Shown here: one piece after another, positions 1 to 8,030 of the stretch
Position numbering within the stretch: position 1 is the first letter of the stretch
Layout of the letters: each line of letters starts with the position of its first letter
Assembly (NCBI GenBank): GCA_003543135.1
Contig: DPJG01000027.1
Coordinates: 186,001-250,000 of the forward strand
From: Rheinheimera sp.
Lineage (GTDB): Bacteria; Pseudomonadota; Gammaproteobacteria; Enterobacterales; Alteromonadaceae
DNA length: 64,000 bases
Reading direction: 5' to 3'
Notes under the pieces: model-generated
The model's database searches: none
The model's input: the letters and a program-made list of their open reading frames with translations, nothing else
What the model was told of the DNA's origin: nothing
Program-made: the position numbers and the translations under genes

Positions 1-565
1 CAAATGGCAGCAACAATGCAAAAAACAGCTGACACTGAGCATCAACATTTCAGCGCTGCAGCTGGATAATCAGCACTTTGTCCCCAGATTAACACAGTTA
101 TTGGCCTTTTATCAGCTACAGCCTTGCCAGCTGGAGCTGGAAATTACCGAAAGGGTATTGCTGGACGATTCAGGTGAAAGCCGTGCTGTGATGACGCAGT
201 TGGCGCAGCTTGGCGTACTGATTTCGCTGGATGATTTTGGTACCGGTTACAGCTCTTTGAGTTATTTAAGCCGTTTTGCACTGCATAGTCTGAAAATAGA
301 CCGCTCTTTTGTGCAGGCGATGTTTGACGGCGAGCGTCACGAACATCTGGTACGTGCCATAGTGGCAATGGGGCAGAGTTTGCAATTAAAACTGGTGGCT
401 GAAGGGGTGGAGACCAAAGAGCAGGCGGCGTTTTTACAGCACCTGGGATGCCATTATCAGCAGGGGTTTTATTACGCCAAACCTATGAGTGCCGATGACG
501 TCAGTCTGCGCCTGGTGCAGGCTGACGCCGGTAAAGCCGATGGCCCGGATTATAATGTCTGGTAG
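1..565 (+). CDS. EAL-domain cyclic-di-GMP phosphodiesterase, C-terminal part
   Basis: The frame is open from the first bases of the window, so the gene begins upstream and only the last ~188 residues are seen. They form most of an EAL domain: SINISALQL, the ITER block, [26 protein letters not shown] and GFYYAKPM near the end. The acidic pair of DDFGTG, the Lys of KIDRSF and the Glu of AEGVET are all present, so the domain looks catalytically competent for hydrolysing c-di-GMP. Any N-terminal sensor or GGDEF domain lies outside the window. The 3' end overlaps the convergent gloA by 16 bases. Confidence 0.9.
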   Translation, partial: KWQQQCKKQLTLSINISALQLDNQHFVPRLTQLLAFYQLQPCQLELEITERVLLDDSGESRAVMTQLAQLGVLISLDDFGTGYSSLSYLSRFALHSLKIDRSFVQAMFDGERHEHLVRAIVAMGQSLQLKLVAEGVETKEQAAFLQHLGCHYQQGFYYAKPMSADDVSLRLVQADAGKADGPDYNVW

Positions 566-951
566 TTTGCCTTTTTCTGGATCAGTTCAATAGCATAGTT
601 GTCCGGATCCCGCACAAAAGCTATTTCAGTGCTGCCGCCTTTCACCGGACCAGGTTCACGGCTGATCACGCCACCACGGGCACGAATGTCGTCACAGGCT
701 TTGTATACATCCTCCACTTCCAGTGCAATATGGCCAAAAGCGGTGCCGGCTTCGTACTGAGTCACGCCATAGTTGTATGTCAGCTCCAGCACTGCACCGT
801 CTTTTTCATCGCTGTAACCCACAAAAGCCAGAGTGTATTTATATTCCGGATTGTCGGACTGGCGCAGCAACTTCATGCCCAGCACTTCGGTGTAAAAAGC
901 GATAGAACGCTGTAAATCAGTGACCCGCAGCATGGTGTGTAAAATCCGCAT
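550..951 (-). CDS. gloA: Lactoylglutathione lyase (glyoxalase I)
   Basis: 133 residues, the normal length of bacterial Ni-type glyoxalase I. The enzyme converts the hemithioacetal of methylglyoxal and glutathione to S-lactoylglutathione in the cytoplasm. The metal ligands fall at the E. coli positions: H5 (RILHTML), E56 (VLELTYN), H74 (FGHIAL) and E122 (YAIELI). The ATG start at 951 gives the canonical [10 protein letters not shown] beginning. It lies 9 bases downstream of nth on the same strand and is probably the last gene of the rnf-nth transcript, although a separate promoter is not excluded. Its 3' end overlaps the convergent EAL gene. Confidence 0.96.
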   Translation of the reverse strand: MRILHTMLRVTDLQRSIAFYTEVLGMKLLRQSDNPEYKYTLAFVGYSDEKDGAVLELTYNYGVTQYEAGTAFGHIALEVEDVYKACDDIRARGGVISREPGPVKGGSTEIAFVRDPDNYAIELIQKKANYQTL

Positions 952-960
952 TTGATGCTC

Positions 961-1593
961 CTATTCGGTTTTTTCTTTAAATTCGCACAAGTCTTCCACC
1001 AGACAGCTGCCGCATTTGGGTTTACGAGCTGTGCAGGTGTAGCGGCCATGCAAAATCAGCCAGTGATGCACATCGAGCTTAAACTCCGCCGGCACCACTT
1101 TCAGTAATTTTTGTTCTACTTCATCGACATTTTTGCCGGGGGCAAAATTCATTCTGTTGCTGACGCGAAAAATATGGGTGTCCACTGCGATAGTGGGCCA
1201 GCCAAAAGCGGTGTTTAACACCACATTAGCGGTTTTACGGCCAACACCTGGCAAGGCTTCTAACGCTTCGCGGTTTTGCGGTACTTCACCGCCATGTTGT
1301 TCCAGCAGAATGCGGCAGGTTTTGATGATGTTTTCCGCTTTGGTATTAAAAAGGCCTATGGTTTTGACATAGTCTTTCACGCCTTCCAGCCCAAGTTCGA
1401 GCATGGCTGCCGGCGTGTTGGCCACGGCATAGAGTTTGCAGGTGGCTTTATTCACGCCCACATCTGTGGCCTGCGCCGACAACAAGACGGCGATCAACAG
1501 CTCAAAAGGGGAGCTGTATTCCAGCTCAGTGGTTGGTTTGGGATTGGCATCGCGCAATCGGGTTAAAATTGCAATACGTTTTTCTTTATTCAT
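961..1593 (-). CDS. nth: Endonuclease III (base-excision DNA glycosylase/AP lyase)
   Basis: 210 residues. It removes oxidised pyrimidines and cleaves the resulting abasic site. The helix-hairpin-helix LPGVGRKTA contains catalytic K120, and D138 sits in VDTHIFR. Cysteines 187, 194, 197 and 203 form the C-X6-C-X2-C-X5-C [4Fe-4S] loop. All these positions match E. coli Nth. It follows rnfE by 109 bases on the same strand, the conserved rsx/rnf-nth arrangement of gammaproteobacteria. I see no strong terminator in that gap, so co-transcription is likely. Confidence 0.97.
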   Translation of the reverse strand: MNKEKRIAILTRLRDANPKPTTELEYSSPFELLIAVLLSAQATDVGVNKATCKLYAVANTPAAMLELGLEGVKDYVKTIGLFNTKAENIIKTCRILLEQHGGEVPQNREALEALPGVGRKTANVVLNTAFGWPTIAVDTHIFRVSNRMNFAPGKNVDEVEQKLLKVVPAEFKLDVHHWLILHGRYTCTARKPKCGSCLVEDLCEFKEKTE

Positions 1594-1702
1594 CAGAGGC
1601 TCTGCAAAGGCTGTACTGCGTGTTTTGCGCCAGGCAGTCTGTGATCTGCCGGACGCTCAGGTTTTTAACAGCTTTAAACATCAGCGCAGTGTGACCGGTT
1701 TG

Positions 1703-2419
1703 TTAGTTGCCACCGGCCGCACTTTCAGCGCCGGCGCTATGGGTCACTCTGGCGCGGGTAATAGTTTTGACCTGTTGCTGCTTTTTCTTCTGCCGTAAAT
1801 CAATGGCATTTTTGGCGGCAATTAAACAGCCAAGCACTAAAAAGGCACCTGGTGGCAGTATGGCCAGTAAAAAGTGGCTGTCGCTTTGGTACAGCTCTAC
1901 TCTGAGCACTGTGGCCCAGCTGCCGAGCAGCGCATCTGCGCCGTCAAATAAGGTGCCCTGACCCAGCACTTCGCGCACAGCGCCCAAGGATGCCAGCACA
2001 GCGGTAAAACCCAGTCCCATCATCAGGCCATCAACAGTGGCCGGCAAAATGGCATTTTTTGAGGCAAAAGCTTCAGCACGACCAATTACAATGCAGTTGG
2101 TGACAATCAGCGGAATAAAAATGCCAAGCGATTGGTAAAGTGCATAGGTATAAGCATGCATCAGCTGCTCTATGGCGGTAACCACTGCGGCTATCACCAT
2201 CACAAATACCGGAATACGGATTTCATTCGGCACCTGATGGCGAATAAGTGACACCACAAAGTTAGTGCTCATCAGCACCAGCACAGTGGCAAGCCCTAAA
2301 CCTAAAGCATTGGTGAGCGTAGAGCTGGTAGCCAATAGCGGACACAACCCCAGCAACTGCACCAGCCCTGGGTTATTTTGCCAAAGACCCTGCCGGGCTA
2401 TTTCCTGATATTGATTCAT
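1703..2419 (-). CDS. rnfE: Rnf/Rsx electron transport complex subunit E
   Basis: 238 residues from the ATG at 2419, chosen over an upstream TTG at 2422 because a GAGG ribosome-binding sequence sits at the right distance and the family starts with a short polar segment before QGLWxNN. It is an integral membrane subunit with about six hydrophobic helices, paralogous to Rnf[21 protein letters not shown] and the [15 protein letters not shown] block are family signatures, including the conserved transmembrane cysteines thought to bind iron-sulfur in the RnfA/E pair. The C-terminal tail of about 30 residues is basic and Ala/Gly rich. It starts 7 bases after rnfG ends. Confidence 0.95.
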   Translation of the reverse strand: MNQYQEIARQGLWQNNPGLVQLLGLCPLLATSSTLTNALGLGLATVLVLMSTNFVVSLIRHQVPNEIRIPVFVMVIAAVVTAIEQLMHAYTYALYQSLGIFIPLIVTNCIVIGRAEAFASKNAILPATVDGLMMGLGFTAVLASLGAVREVLGQGTLFDGADALLGSWATVLRVELYQSDSHFLLAILPPGAFLVLGCLIAAKNAIDLRQKKKQQQVKTITRARVTHSAGAESAAGGN

Positions 2420-2426
2420 CAAAACC

Positions 2427-3059
2427 TCATTGCCCCTGGATGTGACAGTCAGATGGCTGCGACATCAGTTCAGGATGTTGTTTTAAATACAAAGCGGTGC
2501 GTTTGACGGCAGCAATCAGCGCTCTTGGCGTAATAGTGGCACCGGCAAACTGGTCAAACTGACCCCCATCTTTTTTAACGGCAAATCTTTTATCGTCTGC
2601 GCCCTGTATTTGTTGCTGCGCCAGACTGTGGATCCAGTCACTTTTGCGAGTTTCTATTTTGTCGCCGAGGCCAGGTGTTTCTTTATGATTTAACACCCGA
2701 ACTGCCAGCACTGTGCCCTGTAAGTCGATGGCCGCCAAGAGCTGAATATTACCGCTATAACCATCAGGGGCTGTGGTTTCCACCACAAATGCCGGCGTCT
2801 GGGCCTGTGCGCGCCAGCGATACATTTTGGCTTCAGGCTGAAAAAACACTTCTGGCAGACGCTGCACCACACAGTCTTGCAGCAGCTCTGGGGTTGCCGC
2901 GCCAGGCGGCAACACTTCCTGAATTAACCTTAATTTTTCAAGTTCAGTCTGACGGGCAATTTCAGGTGCCGTCAGCTGGTTAATGCTGCTGACCAAAGCC
3001 ACACAAATAGCAGCTGCAGTGCCAAGCAGCAGGGCATTTTTACTGACAAACCTCAGCAT
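2427..3059 (-). CDS. rnfG: Rnf/Rsx electron transport complex subunit G (covalent FMN protein)
   Basis: 210 residues. One N-terminal transmembrane helix (about residues 8-27) is followed by a periplasmic FMN-binding domain. GETPGLG-type segment ([12 protein letters not shown]) and the flavinylation motif GATITPRAL are present; by family knowledge a threonine of this motif (T175 or T177) carries FMN through a phosphoester bond. In the complex it passes electrons on the outer face of the inner membrane. Its ATG overlaps the rnfD stop by one base (TGATG), showing translational coupling. Confidence 0.95.
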   Translation of the reverse strand: MLRFVSKNALLLGTAAAICVALVSSINQLTAPEIARQTELEKLRLIQEVLPPGAATPELLQDCVVQRLPEVFFQPEAKMYRWRAQAQTPAFVVETTAPDGYSGNIQLLAAIDLQGTVLAVRVLNHKETPGLGDKIETRKSDWIHSLAQQQIQGADDKRFAVKKDGGQFDQFAGATITPRALIAAVKRTALYLKQHPELMSQPSDCHIQGQ

Positions 3060-4138
3060 CAGTGCACTCCCTTATGTTTGTGAGCATTGGGTCTGTGACC
3101 ATAGGTTCTGGGTCTGGTGTAATAATCAATTAAAGGTACGGCGAGATTGGCCAGCATAACGGCAAAAGCAACGGCGTCCGGGTAACCGCCAAAACGGCGG
3201 ATCAGAAAAATCAACAGGCCAATCAGCGCACCATAAATCAACCGGCCGCGCTCTGTGGTCGAGGCCGACACCGGATCTGTGGCAATAAAAAAGGCCGCCA
3301 GCATAGTACCGCCAGAAAACAGATGAAACAGCGGGCTGCCGTTGCGATCAGCGTCTATCAGATAGGCCAGCAAACTGCAAAGCGCAAGGCTGCCTAAAAG
3401 CGCAACCGGAATACGCCACTGAATAATTTTTTGCTGCAATAACCAAAGCCCACCTGCTAAAAACGCCAGATTGACCCAATTCCAGCCAATGCCACCAACA
3501 GCTGCAAAAATTTTATGTTGCTGACTTTCAGTTACAGTGCGGCCTGCGGCTAAATCGGTTTTTAAAGTATCCAGTGGTGTTGCCATCGTCATGCCGTCGG
3601 CATCGGTTTTTAGTTGCGTCATGCTGTAACCGGCACAGCTGAAGTTGGTAAACACGGTGCACACCGGATCGAGTAGATGTTGTTGCTGTGCCTGTAAACT
3701 TTGTGGTGGCAACCAGCTGGTCATTTGCTGCGGAAAGGAAATCAGCAGTAACACATAAGCCGCCATGGCTGGGTTAAACAAATTATGACCCAAACCGCCA
3801 TACAGCTGTTTCACCACAATAATGGCAAAGGCAGTGCCCAGCAGGATGATCCACCAGGGCGCAAAAGGCGGGATGGCCACTGCCAGCAAAACAGCTGTCA
3901 GTAAAGCGCTGTTGTCTTTCAGCCGCACCAGTACTGGTTTACCGCGCCAGTATAGGATCAGCGCTTCGCTGGCCAGCGCAGTGCTGATGGCAAGCAACAA
4001 CTGGAGCAATACGCCAAAACCAAAAAAATAACACTGGGCTGCAATACCCGGAATACAGGCCAGTACCACTTTGCGCATCAGCACATGGGTTTGCTGCTGG
4101 CTGTGGTTATGCGGCGAACTGGCTATTCTGAAACTCAT
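3059..4138 (-). CDS. rnfD: Rnf/Rsx electron transport complex subunit D
   Basis: 359 residues, a multi-helix membrane subunit (NqrB/RnfD family). Family features visible are LFNPAMAAYVLLLISFP, the DGMTMATPLDTLK segment that corresponds to the covalent FMN threonine site, and SGGTMLAAFFIATDPVSAS near the C-terminus. It is coupled on both sides: its ATG overlaps the rnfC stop in ATGA (4 bases) and its stop overlaps rnfG by one base. It acts in ion-coupled electron transfer between ferredoxin and NAD(H), or in SoxR reduction if the complex behaves as Rsx. Confidence 0.95.
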   Translation of the reverse strand: MSFRIASSPHNHSQQQTHVLMRKVVLACIPGIAAQCYFFGFGVLLQLLLAISTALASEALILYWRGKPVLVRLKDNSALLTAVLLAVAIPPFAPWWIILLGTAFAIIVVKQLYGGLGHNLFNPAMAAYVLLLISFPQQMTSWLPPQSLQAQQQHLLDPVCTVFTNFSCAGYSMTQLKTDADGMTMATPLDTLKTDLAAGRTVTESQQHKIFAAVGGIGWNWVNLAFLAGGLWLLQQKIIQWRIPVALLGSLALCSLLAYLIDADRNGSPLFHLFSGGTMLAAFFIATDPVSASTTERGRLIYGALIGLLIFLIRRFGGYPDAVAFAVMLANLAVPLIDYYTRPRTYGHRPNAHKHKGVH

Positions 4139-6693
4139 GCCTCATCCTCGGAATTGTTCTTGTCGGTAGCTTCTTGCTGTCTGGCCTTTGCTCTGGCTAT
4201 GGCGGCAGCAATAGCCGCTTTTTTCGCATCCAGCTGGCTGCTTTCAGGTTGTAAGACAAGAGCGGTTGCACTTTCTGTTGCAGCGATATTTTCCGACTGT
4301 TGCCGCGCTTTGGCACGGGCTATAGCAGCGCTTAACGCTGCCTTTTTGGCTTGTTCTTTCTGATCTGCCACTGTGCTGCTGTCTGCCATTGCCGCTGTGC
4401 CGGGTGATTGGTCAAGCGTTGGCTGGTCCAGTGTATTTCCAGTTGCATCAGTGATTTCAGTGACTTCAGCCGCTTGTGTTGGTGCAGTAGCCAAGCCTTG
4501 TTCAGCCGCCAGCGCGGCCTTTTTGGCTTTAGCTCGGGCAATGGCAGCGGCAACAGCAGCAGCTCTTGGATCTTCAGCAGGAGCTGCGCTCTGTTGTGCT
4601 TCTGCCTGCTCTGCGGCACTAACCTGAACCTGAGGTGCATCAGCGGGTGCAGCAGCTGCAGCTTTTTTCGCTTTGGCGCGGGCAATAGCAGCGGCTACTG
4701 CGGCCGCTCTTGGATCTGCACTTTGTGCTGCTTCAGAGGCAGTAGCGTCGGCCGTGTCTGCGGCCTGATTTGCTGCGGGCTCAGTCTGAGCTGTTGCATC
4801 AGCACTTGCGGCTTTTTTTGCTTTAGCGCGGGCAATAGCGGCAGCCACAGCTGCGGCGCGCGCATCCCCTGTGTCTGCCGGTGCATCAGCTTGCTCAACA
4901 GGCGAAACGCTTGGCTGGACTGTAGTTTCTGCTGTGGCTTTTTTTGCTTTGGCACGGGCAATAGCAGCGGCGACAGCCGCAGCTCTGGCATCGCCAGCAG
5001 GCGCTTCGCTCATGTCGGGAGCAGCCTGTTCCTGCGCAGTGGCCTGAGTCTGTACTGTTTGGCCAGCGCTATGCTGCAGCTCTTTGGCGGCCTGATAAGC
5101 GCGTGCTTCGGCTTTTTTACGTTCCCTCTCGGCAATGATCTGTTCTTTGGAAAGTGGCTGCTGCGCCGGATGGTGGCTTGCGACCCGCTCTGCGGCTGCG
5201 GCAATTTCCTGCTGTTTTTGCTGCGCATCCAGCATTTGCTGACGCTGCGCCGCTAACGCCTGATTGCGCGCTGCACGCTCTTGTTTTTCTTTTTCCAGCC
5301 GCTCATTGCGCGCTTCAAACCGTGCTTTGGCCTGTTCGGCTTTGAGCTCATCACGGCTTTGTTCACGAATTTCCGCTTTGGCAACCCGGTAATAATGCAC
5401 CAGCGGAATTTCGCTTGGGCAGACATAAGCACAGGCACCACATTCAATACAGTCGGCCAGGTTGTATTCTTTCAGTTTATCCTGATCTTTGGCTTTGCTA
5501 TACCAGAGCAATTGCTGGGGTAACAAAGTGGCAGGGCAAACTTCAGCACAGGCGCCACAGCGGATACAGTCCATTTCCGGGCCTGCCGATGGTAACTCCT
5601 GTTGGGTTGGCGCCAGAATACAGTTGGTGGTTTTCACCAGCGGCACCGACAAGGAGGGCAGAGTAAAGCCCATCATGGGTCCGCCCATAATCACTCTTTG
5701 CTCGGGCTCGGGCATAAAACCACAGGCGTCCAGCAGCGCGCCGACCGGCGTGCCAATTAAGGCATGGATATTTTGTGGCTGGCTCAGGCTGTCGCCTGTG
5801 ACTGTAACAATACGGGAAATCAGCGGTATATCTTCCAGCACCGCCTGGGCTATGGCAAAAGCAGTGCCAACGTTTTGCATCACAATGCCAATGTCGAGCG
5901 GCCGCCGGCCTGCCGGCACTTCTTTGCTGGTGAGCAGCTGAATTAGTTGTTTTTCACCGCCGGACGGGTATTTCGCTGGGACTACCCGCACCAGATATTG
6001 CTCGCGCTGACTACAGGCGGCCTGCATGGCTGCAATGGCATCGGGTTTGTCATCTTCGATGCCAATCAGCACTGCAGCCGGACTTAACAGCTGACATAAA
6101 ATATCAATGCCTTTGACAATAGTGGTGGCATATTCCTGCATCAGCACGTCGTCGGCACTGATATAAGGTTCACACTCCACGGCGTTGATGATCAGATAAT
6201 CAACACCGGCTGCACCACCACTTTTCAGATGGGTTGGAAAACCGGCGCCGCCCATACCGGCAATGCCGGCCTGTTGGATACGTTTAAGTAACAGGGCTTT
6301 GTCCGATTCCAGTAAGTTCAGGCCATGACGTGGCCGCCACTCTTCCAGGCCATCCGGCTCAATCACCACACAAGGCTCGGGCAATGCAGAAGGGTGCGCT
6401 GCGATATGGGGTTCAATGGCAACAACGATGCCCGAAGTAGGCGCATGCACCGGCACTGCCATGGCACTGTCAGCCGCAGTCAGTGCCTGACCTTTGAGTA
6501 CTCTTTGCCCGGTTTTTACCAATAAAGCACCTGCCACCCCAATATGCTGGCGCAGCGGCACATATAAACGTTCAGGTAATGACAAACGGCCAATAGGTTT
6601 TTGACTGGTGTAGTCTTTGCGGGCCGGTGGGTGAATGCCACCATGAAAATCCCACAACTTGCCTGCTTTAATTTGCTGAAACAAGGACGGCAC
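4135..6693 (-). CDS. rnfC: Rnf/Rsx electron transport complex subunit C with long repeat tail
   Basis: 852 residues from a GTG start directly abutting rnfB. The N-terminal ~370 residues form the NADH/FMN-binding part (MGGAGFPTHLK, NAVECEPYISAD). Two CxxCxxCxxxCP [4Fe-4S] motifs follow, starting at C376 (CIRCGACAEVCP) and C415 (CIECGACAYVCP). Residues ~440-560 are highly charged and likely coiled coil. From about residue 565 the protein is Ala/Lys/Gln rich, with six copies of an AxAAAIARAKA(K/R) helix separated by acidic or Gln/Thr-rich spacers. Such tails vary greatly in length among RnfC proteins; their function is not established. The catalytic part looks intact. Confidence 0.95.
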   Translation of the reverse strand: MPSLFQQIKAGKLWDFHGGIHPPARKDYTSQKPIGRLSLPERLYVPLRQHIGVAGALLVKTGQRVLKGQALTAADSAMAVPVHAPTSGIVVAIEPHIAAHPSALPEPCVVIEPDGLEEWRPRHGLNLLESDKALLLKRIQQAGIAGMGGAGFPTHLKSGGAAGVDYLIINAVECEPYISADDVLMQEYATTIVKGIDILCQLLSPAAVLIGIEDDKPDAIAAMQAACSQREQYLVRVVPAKYPSGGEKQLIQLLTSKEVPAGRRPLDIGIVMQNVGTAFAIAQAVLEDIPLISRIVTVTGDSLSQPQNIHALIGTPVGALLDACGFMPEPEQRVIMGGPMMGFTLPSLSVPLVKTTNCILAPTQQELPSAGPEMDCIRCGACAEVCPATLLPQQLLWYSKAKDQDKLKEYNLADCIECGACAYVCPSEIPLVHYYRVAKAEIREQSRDELKAEQAKARFEARNERLEKEKQERAARNQALAAQRQQMLDAQQKQQEIAAAAERVASHHPAQQPLSKEQIIAERERKKAEARAYQAAKELQHSAGQTVQTQATAQEQAAPDMSEAPAGDARAAAVAAAIARAKAKKATAETTVQPSVSPVEQADAPADTGDARAAAVAAAIARAKAKKAASADATAQTEPAANQAADTADATASEAAQSADPRAAAVAAAIARAKAKKAAAAAPADAPQVQVSAAEQAEAQQSAAPAEDPRAAAVAAAIARAKAKKAALAAEQGLATAPTQAAEVTEITDATGNTLDQPTLDQSPGTAAMADSSTVADQKEQAKKAALSAAIARAKARQQSENIAATESATALVLQPESSQLDAKKAAIAAAIARAKARQQEATDKNNSEDEA
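4180..4993 (-). repeat. Repeat array in the rnfC 3' end
   Basis: Six in-frame repeats are visible on the minus strand. Four are nearly identical in protein, D(A/P)RAAAVAAAIARAKAKKA, located near 4938-4993, 4806-4865, 4660-4720 and 4517-4572. Two diverged copies, A(L/I)xAAIARAKARQQ, lie near 4298-4345 and 4180-4225. The strong units are about 57 bases and differ mostly at third codon positions, while spacers differ in length and sequence. This suggests selection on the helix rather than very recent slippage (inference). Confidence 0.9.
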
Positions 6694-7281
6694 TTAGTTT
6701 GTCTCCATCGGGTTTGTCTCCACCGGATTTGCATCTATCACCCGTACCGGAATGGCCTGTAAATCCCATTTCCAGCGCTCCACTGTGCCCGGCAGCGGCA
6801 CCATATCAATACAGTTCACCGGGCAAGGTTCAACACAAAGATCGCAGCCGGTACATTCATCCACTATCACAGTGTGCATTTGTTTTGATGCGCCCACTAT
6901 GGCGTCAACGGGGCAGGCCTGAATACATTTGGTGCAACCAATACATTCATCTTCACGGATATAAGCCACTCTTTTGATAGCGGGCGTCTGGCTGCTGTCG
7001 AGCGGTGTAGCGGCTACGCCCATCAAATCGGCCAGCTTTTTAATAGTGGCATCGCCACCGGGCGGGCATTTATTAATGGCATCGCCGTTGGCAATAGCTT
7101 CGGCATAAGGACGGCAGCCCGGGTAGCCACACTGGCCACACTGGGTTTGCGGCAGGATATCGTCAATTTGATCCACCAGCGGATCAGCTTCCACTTTAAA
7201 TTTAATAGCGGCGTAACCCAGCACTGCGCCAAAAATCAGCGCAAGCAGTGTAATAGCGCCAAGGGCGATCACAATAGACAT
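6694..7281 (-). CDS. rnfB: Rnf/Rsx electron transport complex subunit B (ferredoxin-type)
   Basis: 195 residues. One N-terminal membrane helix (about residues 2-24) is followed by the CGQCGYPGC four-cysteine cluster segment and then two ferredoxin motifs, [12 protein letters not shown] and [12 protein letters not shown]. RnfB is the cytoplasmic-face electron entry subunit that docks ferredoxin. The C-terminus ends with a short near-duplicated [11 protein letters not shown]. It begins 2 bases after rnfA and abuts rnfC, consistent with one transcript. Confidence 0.96.
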   Translation of the reverse strand: MSIVIALGAITLLALIFGAVLGYAAIKFKVEADPLVDQIDDILPQTQCGQCGYPGCRPYAEAIANGDAINKCPPGGDATIKKLADLMGVAATPLDSSQTPAIKRVAYIREDECIGCTKCIQACPVDAIVGASKQMHTVIVDECTGCDLCVEPCPVNCIDMVPLPGTVERWKWDLQAIPVRVIDANPVETNPMETN

Positions 7282-7283
7282 GG

Positions 7284-7865
7284 TTACACCTTCACCAGAC
7301 CGGTAAAACCCATAAAGGCCAGCGACATCAGGCCTGCAGTGATAAGACCAATAGCGGCACCTTTAAACACAACCGGTACGTCAGCACTGGCAAGGCGCTC
7401 GCGCATGGCAGCAAAGAGCACCAGTACCAGCGAAAAACCCACAGCGGCACCAAAACCATACACGACAGAACCCAGCAGGCCGTGATTGGCTTTGACATTT
7501 AACAGCGCAACCCCCAACACAGCGCAGTTGGTGGTGATCAGCGGCAGAAAAATACCCAGCAGCCGATACAAAGCCGGGCTGGTTTTATGCACCACCATTT
7601 CGGTAAATTGCACTACAACGGCAATCACCAGAATAAAACTTAAAGTGCGTAAATAACCAAGATCCAGCGGCGCCAGAATATAACTGTCCACCAGATAACT
7701 GCACAAAGAGGCCAAAGTCAGCACAAAAGTGGTGGCCAGACACATACCAATTGCGGTATCGAGTTTGTTTGACACGCCCATAAAAGGGCAAAGGCCAAGA
7801 AATTTTACCAGTACAAAATTATTGACCAGTATTGTACTGACGAGTAAAAGCAGAAATTCAGTCAT
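7284..7865 (-). CDS. rnfA: Rnf/Rsx electron transport complex subunit A
   Basis: 193 residues from the ATG at 7865, the same length and start context ([24 protein letters not shown]) as E. coli RsxA. A GTG at 7871 and an ATG at 7868 lie in frame just upstream and cannot be excluded; the ribosome-binding sequence is weak for all three. Six hydrophobic helices; conserved [18 protein letters not shown] and [14 protein letters not shown] contain the membrane cysteines. First gene of the rnf operon. Its promoter should lie in the 165 bases up to position 8030, where I see no unambiguous sigma-70 site. Confidence 0.95.
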   Translation of the reverse strand: MTEFLLLLVSTILVNNFVLVKFLGLCPFMGVSNKLDTAIGMCLATTFVLTLASLCSYLVDSYILAPLDLGYLRTLSFILVIAVVVQFTEMVVHKTSPALYRLLGIFLPLITTNCAVLGVALLNVKANHGLLGSVVYGFGAAVGFSLVLVLFAAMRERLASADVPVVFKGAAIGLITAGLMSLAFMGFTGLVKV

Positions 7866-8030
7866 CATCACATCATCATCTGGTGGTCAGACGGGCGCAG
7901 TGTCATCAATAAAACCGGGCTGGCACGGGCCTGTTATTTTGGGTGCGCTATTATGCGGTCTTTAAAAGCAGCAAACAACCCGACAGAAAACAAGGTTGTT
8001 TGTTGTTTGCTTAAATTTACGGCAAGGCGC

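Noticed and set aside
4408..5256. Open frame of 282 codons on the plus strand, Cys/Ser/Gly rich
   Set aside because: It is the antisense shadow of the rnfC Ala/Lys repeat region; composition reflects the GC-rich repeat codons, and there is no ribosome-binding sequence or known fold.
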